Source: Tetradesmus obliquus (taxonomy: Eukaryota > Chlorophyta > Chlorophyceae > Sphaeropleales > Scenedesmaceae). Taken from it: a stretch of 64,000 nucleotides of DNA. The notes beneath the pieces are model-generated. The model did no database searches. It was not told the origin of the DNA and was given only the letters and a program-made list of their open reading frames with translations. Location: the NCBI GenBank assembly GCA_030272155.1, contig CP126193.1, positions 6,696,001-6,760,000 of the forward strand. Direction: 5' to 3'. The number at the start of each line of letters is the position of its first letter. The first letter of the stretch is position 1. A program made the position numbers and the translations under genes. Below, piece after piece: positions 24,798-37,147 of this stretch.

Positions 24798-25211
24798 TCT
24801 GTGCGTGACGACACGTGGTGAGCTCGAGATCTTTCTGGCACCACCACCAACAACAGCAGCCGCAGCAGCAGCAGCAGCAGCACGCTTTGCGCAGCTGCAG
24901 AAAGCAAACGCGGATCAGACGAGTAAGCCCTGCTCTAACTATGCTCAAACCCTGTTGGGTACAACGTAGGGCACAGATCACACGTTGGCTTATTTTGGTG
25001 CTTTGCAGGAGCAAGGCGTGCGACATCAACAACCGCAATCCTCTCAGCCCCACAGTGCGCAAATGTATGCAGAATCAAACAAAGTCAGTGGTGGACCAGC
25101 TGGTGCAGGAGGGGCACAGGCCCATGCTGGTGTTTACTCCTTGTGAGCTTCATGCGTACCTGCGGGGGCGCACATTGTGGCTGATCGGGTGAGTTGAGTG
25201 AGGGGGATACC

Positions 25212-25261
<50 letters not shown>

Positions 25262-26095
25262 GTTCCTTTCAATGCAGGGGTGCATACTGTGGCGGATTAG
25301 ATGAGCAGGCAGTGCGCAGCTAAAGGCAGAAAGCTGGAAGCTGGGAATTGCGCTGTTGTCAGCGGAGCCCCTGCTGCTGTCAGCGGCATGGCTAAGCTTG
25401 TCGCAAGCTCGGGCTGGTTGAGTATGCAGGCAACAGCCCAACACTTACGAAGCGGTTGGATGGGGTTACGCTGCAGGGACTGATGCGCAGTAGCTGGCAG
25501 ACGGCCGCATGTTGGGCTGATTAGTAGTTTGCACAGCCTTGAGGAAGTCAACTGTGTAGACAGGATGTCCTCTTGCTGCACATTGCTCGTGCAGTATCGC
25601 TTCTGCATGATGCACATTGTACACCGGTCTGACATGTGTGCTGCTCTTGTGCAGTTCTAACAAGGACATTCACTGGCTTTCACTTTCCGGCACTGCCTGT
25701 CCTGCCCACCTGCATGCAGGGACTCGCTGATGCAGAATTACTACTTTGCACAGCTGTTTGGAACAGGGGTCTTTCCTTACTCTGGCGCTCCAGCACGTTT
25801 GAACATACTGTTACGTCACTTTACTTGCAGGGACTCGCTGATGCAGAACTACTACTATGCGCTGCGCTGCTTCATGATTGACTTCTGGGACCACTCCCTG
25901 GGAGAGTGCCAGGTCAGCAGCGACAGCAGCATCGAGCAACAGATCTACCACGCAGCAGACACAAATATCAGCAGCCCCCTCGGCAGCCGCGTTATAACAG
26001 ATCTGCCGAGGTGCCTGTGGCTGGCGGCCGGAGGGAGGATCTGCTGGTTGCATAGCGTGAGGGGCGAGGAGATTGCAGACCCTGATCCGCAGGTG

Positions 26096-26149
<54 letters not shown>

Positions 26150-28846
26150 GCGGCGGCGACGGCGGCCGGGCCAGCGGAGGACGTGGAGACAGCAGCAGCG
26201 GCAGCATCAGTGGTACATGCGGAGTCTTGCATCAGCAATTACAGCAGCAACCGAATTGCAGAGGCAGAGTTGACAGTTGCTGCAGCAGTCAAGCTTGAAG
26301 TAGTACTGACCTCATGATTTTCACGGCAGCCGCATTCATTTGACCTGATTAAACCACTGTGCGGCTGTATTTACCTCTTTGCCACCTGCCGCCTGCAGGC
26401 CCCTGGCCTGCTGCAAACGCTGCAGCGCACCGTGGCGCAGCTGCAGGACATCTTCTACGTATGTAACTAGTTGTACGCATGTCTTTCACCTCTGCTTGCC
26501 TGCTGGCTGCCTGCAGGCCCCTGGCCTGCTGCAGACGCACTGTGGCTGAGCCACAGGGGCTCTTCTATGACAAATAGCTCTGGGCAAACGGTGCACTTGT
26601 GTTTGGCTGCCTGTTGGTTGCAGAATCCCGGCCTGCTGCAGACGCTGCAGGCCACTGTGGCGCAGCCTCAGGACATCTTCTACGTCAACTTTGGCCGCTG
26701 GCACTTCAGCAACTGTGCGGGGCTGCAGTCGGCGCCCTACAAGCAGTCGCTGTGGAACCTCGGCAAGCTGTACGAGGTGCGAATGCTTGATACTGGTTTC
26801 AAGACTTTGCATATCCTTCCAGGCTCGCATTGGCCATATTTATGCATCTGGGTTGCTGGCATGCACGTGACGTACATGTTGGCAGATACGTTATGTTAGC
26901 TGTCAAGGATCAGGCGCGCGTGTGTGCTTCAGGGCAATGGCTGAGCAGGCGCCTTGGCAATCAGCAAGATTGTTCAGCAGGCTGTTCTGGGTGCGCTCAG
27001 GGAGTAGCGAAATTATGTATTTAACCCTTCTGCAGTTGAACAAACATCAACTCAAAGTAACTTGTTGCCACGCGTCAGCTGCAAGTTACGGTTGCTTCAC
27101 AGCCTCCGTTGCATCTTGCTGTATATGTGCTGCTGCTGTTGGTGCAGAAAACTCGGGACGTGTTCCCCAACCTGCTCTTCAAGGTGTCTGCACACGACCA
27201 CACCGCCTGCAGGGATGGTACGCGCTGGGAGCAGACCACCAGCTGCTTGCCTGCAGAACAAGGTGAGCACACACAGCTGATTATAACACAGTAGCTGTAT
27301 CCACAGCTCACCAGCGTCAGCAGAAACTCAGCAAAGGTGTCACATTGTCAGGCTAGACACTGGATCAGGACCTGCGTCCCTGCCAGCCAAGGTGCGCACA
27401 GTCAGCAACAAAGTAGCTGTGTCAGCAGGCCAGCAGGCCAGCAGGTCACAAACTGAACAAAGGTGTCACAGTGTCAGGCTATGCGCTGGAGCACTGTCTG
27501 TTTGCTGCACAAGCTGTATAATAGCTACTAAAGCTGGAAATGATATTTAAATAATTGAAGGGGCTCAACGTGGGTGCTGCCGTGTGTCTGCCTGCCTGCA
27601 GGTGGCTACCCCATGATGACAGGCAGGCGCGTGATGCAGAGCGCTGAGAACATCCTGGGCAAGTGAGTTCACACCGCAAACTGCGGCCAGTGACACCATG
27701 AACTTCTGCTGGTTCGCAGCATGAACAGCCATTCTCTTCAGATCTGAAGCATGTTTGCAGTTGTACAGCTTGAATGAGAGGACAGGACCTTCAAAGCGTC
27801 GTCAAGCGGACTGCAGCGACCGGCCATGGCTGCACTGTGCTACCTTTGCAGCATTGCAAACTCTCTTTTCTAAGTGTGTTCTGCCTCTCTTTTTGTCTCT
27901 CATTTCTGAACTTATTTCCGTTGTTGCTGCGTTCCACACGCAGGTTCAATGTGCCCATAGTCAACACCTACAACGACACGGTGCCGCTGCATGACGGCCA
28001 CATCACAGATAGGCCCATTGGGGGCAGGGAGGTGGACTGCTTACACTACTGCTCCCCCGGCGTGCCCGAGGTAGGGTTTGAACATGCAGCAATTGTACAG
28101 TTAGCATGTAAGCCTAGCGTGCGTGTTACTCAGCATCTAGCATGTGCACATCGGCAGGGAGGTGGACTGCATACACTACTGCTCCCCTGGCGTGCCCGAG
28201 GTACGGTTGCAGAAAATGCAAGATTGATTTTAGTGTGCGTTGCTCAGCGACAGCATGTGCATTGCACGTTGGCAGGGACATGGCTTGCTCCTCCGGCGTG
28301 CCCGAAGTAGGTTGTAGGGATGCAGCAACTGCAAGCCTTGCATGCTTGTTACTCGACAAGCTTTAAGCATGTATGAGCAGTGCATGTTGGCAGGGAGGTG
28401 GACTACATTCTCTACTGCTCCCCCGGCGCCCCCCAGGTACGGTTGCAGAATATGCAAGATTGCTTGGTGTGTGTTGCTCAGCGACAGCATGTGCATTGCA
28501 CGGTGGCAGGGAGGTGGCCTGCTCCCCCGGCGTGTCTGAGGTGGAATGTAGGGTGGCAGCAACTGCAAGCCTTGCATGTGTGTTACTTGACAAGCACCAG
28601 GCATGCCTCTGAACAGGGGCTTGGTGTAACACAAAAGTATCCACAGCAACCTGCCCAGCTGCTCGTCAACCTCTTGTTACCTCTGCCGCAACTGTGCTGC
28701 ACCTGCCGTGCCAATGCGCACACTGCGCTGCAGTTTGACATGTGGTCCATGTACAAGGCGCTGAGAACGTACGGCGTAAGGGCACTGGAAGGAACCCAAG
28801 GCAGCAGAGGCAGCAGCGGCAGGCAGCCACGCGCTGACTCAGCAGC

Positions 28847-28877
<31 letters not shown>

Positions 28878-29285
28878 GCAGCACCAGCGGAGATTGCAGA
28901 CCTGACTGTGGAATTAGGTCCTGCAGGGCAACCAGCAGACAGCAGCAGCAGTGCGGAAACTGCAGTGTCAGCTGCATCAGGTGTCGGTGGCAACCTCGAC
29001 GATTTGATCGGCTTCATCGGCCGGATATCACCGCCGACAAACGGCGGGCGCCAGCAGCCGCACGTGCCTCCGCCGAGAGCTGCACCGGCTCAGAGAGATC
29101 CGCGTCCTATGCGGTGCGTGCCTGTTACTGCCACGAAGCCTCCTCCCGGGTGGTCGTATTACTACGACAGCTTGATGCGGAGAGGAGGGAAGCCGCAGGC
29201 GCAGCTGAGTACGACAGGAGTTGAGTCCGATCTTGCTGAATTCGAGGACAATGTGCTTGGCACGTGCACAGGTGACGAGTTCTGA
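24529..29285 (+). CDS. Secreted TBL/PC-esterase family polysaccharide O-acyltransferase
   Basis: Eight exons (24529-24725, 25009-25188, 25831-26092, 26624-26776, 27148-27262, 27602-27662, 27944-28070, 28734-29285) give 548 residues. The N-terminus is a signal peptide or anchor (LSIAVAFLLAIGL). The family's two catalytic motifs are present: the GDS block WLIGDSLMQN, split by the intron after residue G, and near the C-terminus PLHDGHITDRP followed by CLHYCSPGVPE, which corresponds to the DxxH-containing end of trichome-birefringence-like proteins. Other family-like blocks are VNFGRWHFSNC and PIVNTYND. Such enzymes O-acetylate cell-wall or secreted glycans in the Golgi; the substrate here is unknown. 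The protein carries an Ala/Gln-rich insert in the last exon and an unusual C-terminal extension. Five exon edges in this gene are duplicated. Confidence 0.8.
24700..24845 (+). repeat. Duplicated donor edge of exon 1, TBL gene
   Basis: GCGTGACGA...GTGGTGAGCTCGAG and the next bases through TTTCTGGCACC occur at 24712-24750 and again at 24804-24842. A CAG tract follows each copy. Confidence 0.9.
25470..25870 (+). repeat. Copies of the GDS-exon acceptor edge
   Basis: CTTGCAGGGACTCGCTGATGCAG begins the real exon at 25831. A near-identical copy starts at 25720 and encodes DSLMQNYYFAQ. A weaker trace is at about 25478. The upstream copies lack the rest of the exon. Confidence 0.85.
26397..26700 (+). 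repeat. Three copies of the exon-4 acceptor edge, TBL gene
   Basis: GCAG followed by a segment encoding PGLLQTLQ(R/A)TVAQ starts at 26399, 26517 and 26624. Only the third is contiguous with the coding block NFGRWHFSNC. Confidence 0.9.
28020..28545 (+). repeat. Five copies of the exon-7 donor edge, TBL gene
   Basis: The segment encoding GREVDCLHYCSPGVPE followed by a GT donor recurs with junctions near 28071, 28201, 28309, 28437 and 28541. The first is contiguous with the exon body; later copies drift (for example YCSPGAPQ) but keep GT. Confidence 0.9.
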
Positions 29286-29319
29286 TCTGACGAATTGATT
29301 ATTGTGCATATGGGCTGCT

Positions 29320-29353
<34 letters not shown>

Positions 29354-30226
29354 CAGCTGCTTCCGGCTGCCAGCTGCCAGCTTTCAGGTTCAGCAGTTGA
29401 GAGTTCACACTGTTTATTGGCTGGCAGCATCTTGCACGTCTGTCACTGCTGAATGCATGCTGAAGTGCCATTGCCATAGTATCTTCAAATCCTGCCACCA
29501 GTTATCGAGTGTGGCCAGCAGAGCAGCAGTGCACGCAACCAGCGCCGGCCGCTGGCTATGGCCATGGCCACGACTGGCTATCAGTGATCCTGATCGTCCT
29601 TATGATGTTCCGATATTGCTCCAACCATTTACTGAGATCCACAGCAACATCAGTACTCACCATGTGATGTGATCTTGCTACAGTCATTCACTGAGATCGA
29701 CAGCAACATCAGCACTTGATACAATGGATGTGGATCACCTAGAGATGGACGTACTGTTTGATGTATCTTCTGTCCCTGGGAGTTGTCATCGACTGCTCAG
29801 GCTACCTGCTTCTCATGCTGTTATGTTGTTACAGCTGTGGTGTGACGACAGTTCCCTGCAAGCCAGCAATAATACGGTGTGTTGGCTGGGCTATGCTAGC
29901 AGTGGCAGTTCAGCTGCTGCCTGAGCTGTGTATATGTGTCGAACGTTGTTGCACCAATTGGTGCCAGTTTCCTCTGCTGGTCCAGCGTCGACGGGCACAT
30001 GCTGCTGCCTGTTTTAGAGACCGTGATTACCTGCAGCTGCTTGTTAACAAGGTGCTACATCTCGAGTTCACTGCTGTTACACGCTATGGACCGTCAGACC
30101 CATCACATGATATCATCGGCGTCTGCCAGTGAAAAAGGAGCACTGAAGGCAACAATCAACAAAGCAATCAACACATTCACCATTCATCCACATCAGCTTC
30201 TGCAGTTGCACAATCGTGCTACTGCT
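29286..30226. other. Convergent spacer between TBL and exonuclease/ATPase genes
   Basis: Both flanking genes end here. The interval holds a CTG tract at 29320-29352 in the TBL 3' UTR, and a 62-bp direct repeat (29625-29712) with the unit CACTGAGATC(C/G)ACAGCAACATC. No gene is supported. Confidence 0.5.
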
Positions 30227-30634
30227 TCAGCTCACACCGGCAGCGCGCTCGATCGACTTGTGCACCGCTGCATGCAGCAGGTCAACCAGCCAGCCCCCAG
30301 CAAAAGCACGCGGCAGACCCCCACCACCAGCAGCACCGGCAGCAGTGCTGCCACCCTCAGGCTGTATTGGAGCCTCCACGCCCTCTAAACCTGCTGCTGC
30401 TGCTGCTGCCACTAGGTCAGCAGCTGCCAGGGCCTGCCGTGCAGCTGCAGGTGACTCAAACTGCACCAGCATGCGCCCTGACGCATCCCTGCTCCTGACC
30501 TGCATGTTGACCTGGCTGCGGGGGTTGGCCGCCATGCTGCTGCTGCTGCTGCTGCTGTCGGGCAGTGCGCTGTTGTTGCCATGCGCCAGCAGTGTGTCCA
30601 CGCTCTGCTCAACATCCAGGTGCAGCCGCCACCT

Positions 30635-30685
<51 letters not shown>

Positions 30686-30933
30686 CATGAGCAGTAGCGG
30701 GGGGACAGGTTGGAAAGGCAGCGCTGGCGATGCTTGTAGAATAACCAAGAGGCACGACAAAACACACAGGTTGAGCACGGATGATGCTGGTGCACACCAC
30801 TCATTCAATCAATCAACATCAATCGATTATTCAACCAGACATGATCGTCCGCGGGCTCACGTGTTCTTGGCCTGCAGCTCCAGCAGGGTGACAAACGTGG
30901 CAGCACCCGCACGCTCAAATCGCGTCTGCAAGC

Positions 30934-30984
<51 letters not shown>

Positions 30985-33389
30985 GTCTTCATCAGCAGCA
31001 CACGGGGCAATCAGCTGCGCACCTGCCTGGCGTATGCATCTCCTCAATTGCAAACACCACGAAGTCGACAAATTGACGTCGCCTGCTGACACCTACTTCT
31101 TATACGGCAAGATGAAACAGGCATGATAAAACCTCACGGCACAACGTACCTTGTGTCCTGCATTGCTGGCTTTCGCTTCTGCGTCGCCCAGCGTCACTGC
31201 CGCCAGCCCTCCCAGCAGCGGGCGCAGCTCGGGGTTGCGCAGCAGCCCGGCCAGGCTGCTGCCGTGCGCGGTGCCCACCAGCAGCACGCCGCGCTCGCAG
31301 ATGGTGCGCGCAGCGGCCACCTCCTGCGGCAGGGAAGCAAGGGAAGAGCAAAGTGTTGGCAGGAGAAGCCTTGCCAGAGGCCCAGGCATGCCACCTTGTT
31401 ATAGGCATGGCTGCCACTGGCACAATCTGCTGCAGCTGCACGCTAATGCTGCAGTTATCACCGGCACCTTGCCTGCCATAGTGCCAAAAGATACACAACG
31501 TAGCACCCATGTACATGGACAACAACAGTTTGACAACAGCCACGTCGGTGGTGCTGCATCGTGTGTGACGCTGCCAAAGTATAGGAGGCCGTATTTGTAA
31601 TTCCAAACACACAACAATCGATGCAGGCGCATGCGCCTCACCTTGGCCGTGCCAATCTCATCCACTACCACCACGTCAGGGTTGTGGTTCTGCACCGCCT
31701 CCACCAGCACGCCTGCCTGCTCTTCACGCCGTGCCACCATCATGCGCCGCGCACGCCCGATGCACGTGTGGCACTCCTCCGCGTCGCCTGCAGGGCAGTG
31801 CGGATATAAACTTGATGCCGTGCTTCATCTTGCTGTAACCCATGAGGGTACCAGCATCATGCACAGCACAGAGGCATACCACAGCTGACTGTGCGTGCAG
31901 CCCGAGGACACAAGCAGGAACAGCCACAGTATAATAGACGCTACGTCAGCACATTGCACCTCAAATTTGCTATACACACAGACTGCAGCCAAGCAGCCCG
32001 AGGACACAGCACGAAGAAGCCACAGACTCCACACCAGCAGCTCAATGCAGCTCCACTACTGCTGTACGCAGCCACGCACCCGCGATCTCGTTGCTTGTGT
32101 CCACGATGATGACTGCCAGGCCCAGGCCCCCCTCAGACGGCGGCAGGCTCATCAGCCGCGCAATGTCGCGCAGCAGCGTCGTCTTGCCCGTGCCTGCACA
32201 TGACAGCAACATATATCAGGGTGAATTGAGGGATTTGCCTGCGCATGGTGGCATCGTGACTAGTGAAGCGCATGGCAGGTGCAAAGCACTATCAGACAGT
32301 GTCAAAAGTGCATTGACTCTCTGCTGCAAGACAATGCATCAACACTTGATGCGTGCGCGTCCTCGTGTTTCAGGTGGCCGGCAGGGTGTGCAGAAGGCAG
32401 CCACGACGGGAATCGTACTTCATGCTGTACAACAATGATGCTGCGCTGCTTTCGACTGTGCATCAGCATGTGCAAGGCAGGCAGGTAAAACCACACGCAC
32501 GCACGCACGCATGCACACGCGCACACACGCACGTGCGCACGCACGCACCCACCCAGGCATGCACAGATGGACCAGCTTGCAGCATTCGAAGGCACTGCAG
32601 CTGCTCAGCAGCACAGTGCAAGTGCCAAGTACTATCAGACGACAGGCCCTGGCATAGCACAGCATGGCAGGCTGCAACCACCGCACCTGGCCTGCCCAGC
32701 AGCAGCAGGCTCTGCGGGCGCTCCGCGCCCAGCTCCCCCCTCAGGCTGGCCTTCATGCTGCTCAGCAGGTCAGCCAGCAGCAGCGCCACACCAGGCAGGT
32801 GGCGGCCCACCCTGCGGGATGACAGAACAAGTGGTGGCAAACGGACATGTGAGGCCTGTGTACCAAGCAGTGCCACACCCGGCAGGTGGCGGCCCACCCT
32901 GCAGATATCAAAGGCTTGCAGCAGTGTACAGGCGGTGACAGTAAGTGGCAGGGCGTGATAGATTGGTGACACGGCGCTGGTTATGCACTCCTTAAACAGC
33001 AACACAAGATGATCGGTGGCATGAGCAGTTGGAGGTGTTAGCAACCATGGGTTGAACACATGCGCTGAGATTGACAGCGTGGGAAGCCAGCAGGACACGC
33101 CATGTGTGTGTCCCTGCCGCACCTGTATGTGAGGCCGTAGATGTCTCCCTGCCTGTTGCGCATGGCGCTGATGCGGTGCAGGCTGCCAGGCACACCCATG
33201 CGGTTGTCGCTGCCAAACATGCCCGCAACAGCAGCACGGGAGCGCCGCACTGCTGCTGCCGCCGTCGCTGCTGCTGCTGCTGCTGGTGGATCAGCAGCAG
33301 CAGCACTAGGATCTGCAGCTTCTGCATCTGACCATGTCACACTGCCTCCTTCCTTCTGATCATCCTCCTGCTGTGGGTCAGGCTGCCTG

Positions 33390-33422
<33 letters not shown>

Positions 33423-34299
33423 AATCGTGCTGATCGGCGGAATGACAGAAGGTCGAACAAGCCTGAGCTAGGGCGTGGCACCACTGCTGCTGCTGCTGCA
33501 CCAGATGCTGCGGACGATGCAGCACTCTTGCCGCTTGCACCCATGCCGCTGCTGCTGTCACTGCCCATGCTCTGGCAACTCACACTGCGAGCCATACCGC
33601 CACTGCCGCCCACTGCTAGCCCATGCATTTGCTGCTGCTGCTGCTGCCAGGCGTCCTGCTCTAGCCCTGCAGCTGTGTCAGGCAGCCCCTGCTGCACATT
33701 GCTGTGGTCCTCCGGCTGCTGCTGCTGCTGCTCCTGCTGCCGCCCCTGCAGCACCCACTGCTGCCGCGCATGCAGCAACACGCCCAGCGCCTGCTGCACG
33801 TCGATGCAGTAGCTCAGGTCAACTGCGGTTCTGTCTGACAGGCGCAGGCTGACGCGCTTGTTGCGGTCTGCAATGACCTCCACCAGCTGCGGATGGCTGG
33901 CCTTGGAGAGAATGGTGTGAGGTCTTGGCGTAGCCTGAACACAGAGGACAGCGAAGCAGAGTGCACCGTGAATATACAAGCCGCTGGCAGCTGCAGCCAG
34001 CAGGCGCGTGTGCAAGCATGCTATAGTTCCAGATCCACTACAGACGGTTTTCAGCCACTTTTGCAACAACGTCCAGCCGCACCTGTCTGGCAGCAGCTCA
34101 GCGATGCTCAGGACAGCTTCATCCACATCACCAGCTTCTGTGCTGCTGCCACTGCTGCCACAGCCTGCGCCAGCATCACCAGCCAGCCCATTGGCGCCTG
34201 GCAGAGCACCTCCTCCTGCTGCTGCTGCTGCATCAGCATTGTCGCCTGCCTGCAGCACAGCCTTGCTCCCATCAACACCTAACAGCTTGCCGCTGCCGC

Positions 34300-34331
<32 letters not shown>

Positions 34332-35817
34332 GGGTTGTGTTCCTCATTCAGGTACACCACAAAGCTGGAGGTGAACCAGCCGGTGTTGGCTGGCGTGAAC
34401 TGCGCCCTGAGCTCAAACTGCATCTGCGTCAGGCCGCGCTGTGCAACAATTCCTGCGCTGCTGCCGCTGCTGCTGCTGCTGCCGCCAACTGCTGCCACGC
34501 CGCCTTGTGTATCAGCAGGCACCAGCAGCTTGCCGTACCCTGGCAGCAGCTGCTGCTGCAGGCGCAGCGCCTGGGGCCCCTGCTGGCTCAGCAGCTGCTG
34601 CAGGCTGCCTAGTGCCATGAGTGCTGCGGGCAGCTGCTGCAGCAGGCTGTGGGCGGCTGGCAGCAGGTAGCGCACATCATCCGCTGCGTACTCGATGGCG
34701 TCAGCAGGCAGCGGCCGGCTGAACCACAGCCTGGGGGCAAAAGATAGCAGGCACCACAGGAGTTGTGAAATTGTCACTGTCATTGTCATTGTCATTGTCA
34801 TTCCTGCTGTGTGGAGTCCAATCAAGAGATCCGGAATGACTTGAGTGTTGCGGAATGACGGCATTCGGTGCTGCATGGTGCAACAGCCTGGTTGAAAAAT
34901 GCCACGGGAGAGCGAGCAAAACATGCTGGCTTCCATGCACTGGAATTACAGCAGAACATAATTGCACCTGGGGTTGGCGTCAAAGGCTGCAGCCATGCTG
35001 CCCTTGGTGGGCTCAGGGAAGCCGCAGGCCTCATACAGCCGCCCCAGGCCCACACGGCCCATGGCGCCATCCCACTGACACGCTGCACTGCTGCTGCTGC
35101 CGCCGCCATCAGCTGCCCTGTCTGCTGCTGCTGCTGCTGACTGTCCTGCAGATCTTGCTGCCAGGTTTGTGAGCCCTGCCAGCAGCTGCGTGTCCAGCAC
35201 ACCAGCCAGCGTGACGCCAAACTGTGCCTGCAGCACGCAGCTGTCCCAGCGGGCATCATGCATGACCTTGCAGATTGCTGCTTCCTCAAGCAGGGGCCGC
35301 AGCTGCTGCAGCAGGGCTGCTGCTGCCGGCTGCGCCTCAGGCACCTGCACCAGGTAGATTGCTGCCGGCTGCTGCTGCTGCTGCTGGCTGCTGCTATTTG
35401 CTGCAGCAGCAGGCACAAACAGCTGCAGCAGCGCCAGTCTACCCAAGTGGGTAGCACGATCAGATGCCCTCCCGCTGTTACCCGCCCCTGCTGCTGCTGC
35501 TGCTGGTGCGTGTGGCTGTGCAAACTCCAGGTCGAGTGCACACAGCTTTGCTGACTGCAAGTGCAGCAGCAGCTGCTGCAGCTGGCCCTGCTGCTGCTCC
35601 CCGACAATGGTGATGCCAGCCGTGGCACACTCCACTGCGGTGATACTGTTGAGTGCCTGCAGGCCTTCAGGCAGCGGCATCACAGCCAGGGCTTGGCTGG
35701 GCAGCTGCTGCCAAGCAGCGGAATGCTGCTGCTGCTGCCGCTGCGGCGGCGGCGGCGGCGGCGGCTGCTGCTGCTGCTGCTGCGATGTCCCTGGGCATGG
35801 CATCACCCTCACAGCAG

Positions 35818-35860
<43 letters not shown>

Positions 35861-37147
35861 GTGGTGCTGGTTAGGCTCCTGGTCGATGTGCTGATGTTGC
35901 TGTTGTAGCAGCTGCTGCACGTTGAGTTTCAGCTGCTGGCCATCAGCGCTGCAGCTGAATATGCCTGGCTGCGCTTCCAGCACCTGCTTGAAGCTTTTAG
36001 TTATGCCTAGACTCGCGGTGCTGCCCACGCTGCCACCCATGGTGCTGGTCACATTGTGCATGCTCCTTGTGTGGCCTGGCTGGTTGCAAAGACACATGGC
36101 TGCCACACGCCACAAGCGCACCTCTGGGTCTGCTGCTGCTGCCGGCCACACAGCAGAAATGGCAGCTGCGATTGCGCCAGGCTTGGCTGCTGTTGGCCCT
36201 GTTGCAGCAGGCTGTTGCCGCCGCTGTGCCGCAGCGCTGCATTGAGGCGTCTGCCCTGTGTTTTGTGCGCTGCTGCTGGCGGACTGCTGCTGGTTACTCA
36301 ACGCCTGCAGCGTCAGCTGCTGGCCATCAGCGCTGAAGCTGAACATACTTGGCTGCCCCTCCATCACCTGCTTGAATGTCTTGCCCAAGCCCAGCTTGCT
36401 GGTGCTGCCAACCTTGTTGTCCACTGCTGCTGCCACTGCTGGTGTCTTTGCGGTACAGCCTGGTTGAGTGATCAGGTAGCTTGCAGCGGCTTGCCGCATG
36501 CGCTCCTCTGCATTGCTTGCAGCTGCTGCGCTGGAGCTGCTGCCTGCAACAGGAGCCTGCCGCCGTTGCTGATGCTGCTGCTGGCGGTGCTTCAGGATGT
36601 GCCGAATGTTCAGCGTCAAGGTCTCGCAAACAGCATTAAACTGGAAGAAACCAGGCTCAGTCTGCATCACCTGCCCGAAGCTTTTGCTGAGCCCCAGCTT
36701 CTTGGTGCTGCCCACATCCTTGTCAACTGCCGCCGCAACTGCAGGTACGGAGCTGCTGCAGTTGCTGGGGCTGAGGTACAAGGCCATTGCTGCCGAGCGC
36801 TTAATGCGCGCCTCCGCATCTGCTGCTTCTGCCGGCCACAGTGCATTGATGGCTGAGACAGGGTTGAGCAGCGGGTGGTTGAGTGACCACCAGGCCTCTG
36901 ACACATAGCGCTGCTCCATGATAAAGCACGGATCACTTGAAAGGATCTGCTTGAACGACTTGTTGATGCCCAGCGTCTTGACCGGGCCAACAGATTGAGT
37001 TAGACTCCCTGCAATGAAACTGCTGGATGCCTCCTTGTCTGGCTGGCTCAGCAGGTACAGTGCTGCTGCCCGCTTGACCCTGTCCTCTGCTGCATGTGAC
37101 CCCGCTGGCCACAACGCATCTATTCCACGCAAAAGCGTGGCCTCCAT
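30227..37147 (-). CDS. Fusion: four novel repeats + DEDDy 3'-5' exonuclease + Ycf45/SpoIIIAA-like AAA ATPase
   Basis: Nine exons (34968-37147, 34083-34730, 33123-33923, 32687-32811, 32080-32193, 31642-31787, 31150-31323, 30861-30925, 30227-30632) give 1,552 residues. Residues about 1-410 hold four approximately 100-residue repeats (see separate entry). About 520-760 is a DEDDy exonuclease of the RNase D/WRN type: LCALDLEFAQ (DxE), MHDARWDSCVL, DTQLLAGL and YAADDVRYL (Y-x3-D). The C-terminal third is a Ycf45-family P-loop ATPase: GSLHRISAMRNRQGDIYGL, Walker A GRPGTGKTTLLRDIA, VIIVDTSNEIAG, Walker B VVVVDEIG, LLVGTAHGSSLAGLLRNP, AVTLGDAEAK and FERAGAATFVTLLE. Plant relatives of the ATPase (SPD1) act in plastids, so an organellar nucleic-acid role is plausible. 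The exon-3 start uses an AAG acceptor chosen by frame. Confidence 0.85.
32490..32560 (+). repeat. Alternating purine-pyrimidine CACG/CACA tract
   Basis: About 70 bp of CACGCACGCATGCACACGCG-type alternation inside an intron of the fusion gene, a sequence class able to adopt Z-DNA. Confidence 0.85.
32805..32920 (-). repeat. Duplicated acceptor edge of the Walker-A exon
   Basis: GCAGGGTGGGCCGCCACCTGCC (encoding VGRHLPGVAL) begins the used exon at 32811 and recurs upstream at about 32902 with GATATCTGCAG before it. The upstream copy is truncated. Confidence 0.9.
35900..37140 (-). repeat. Four internal protein repeats at the N-terminus of the exonuclease/ATPase fusion
   Basis: Each unit is about 95-110 residues with the pattern (I)xALWPA...ERxxRxAAxxLxxQP...VxxxVGSxxKLGLxKSFKQVxExxPxxFxFxADGQxLxL. 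Clear units start near 37120, 36855, 36530 and 36170 (coding positions, descending). The alternating helical and FxxxxDGxxL ending resembles a winged-helix fold, but I recognise no named family. Confidence 0.75.
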
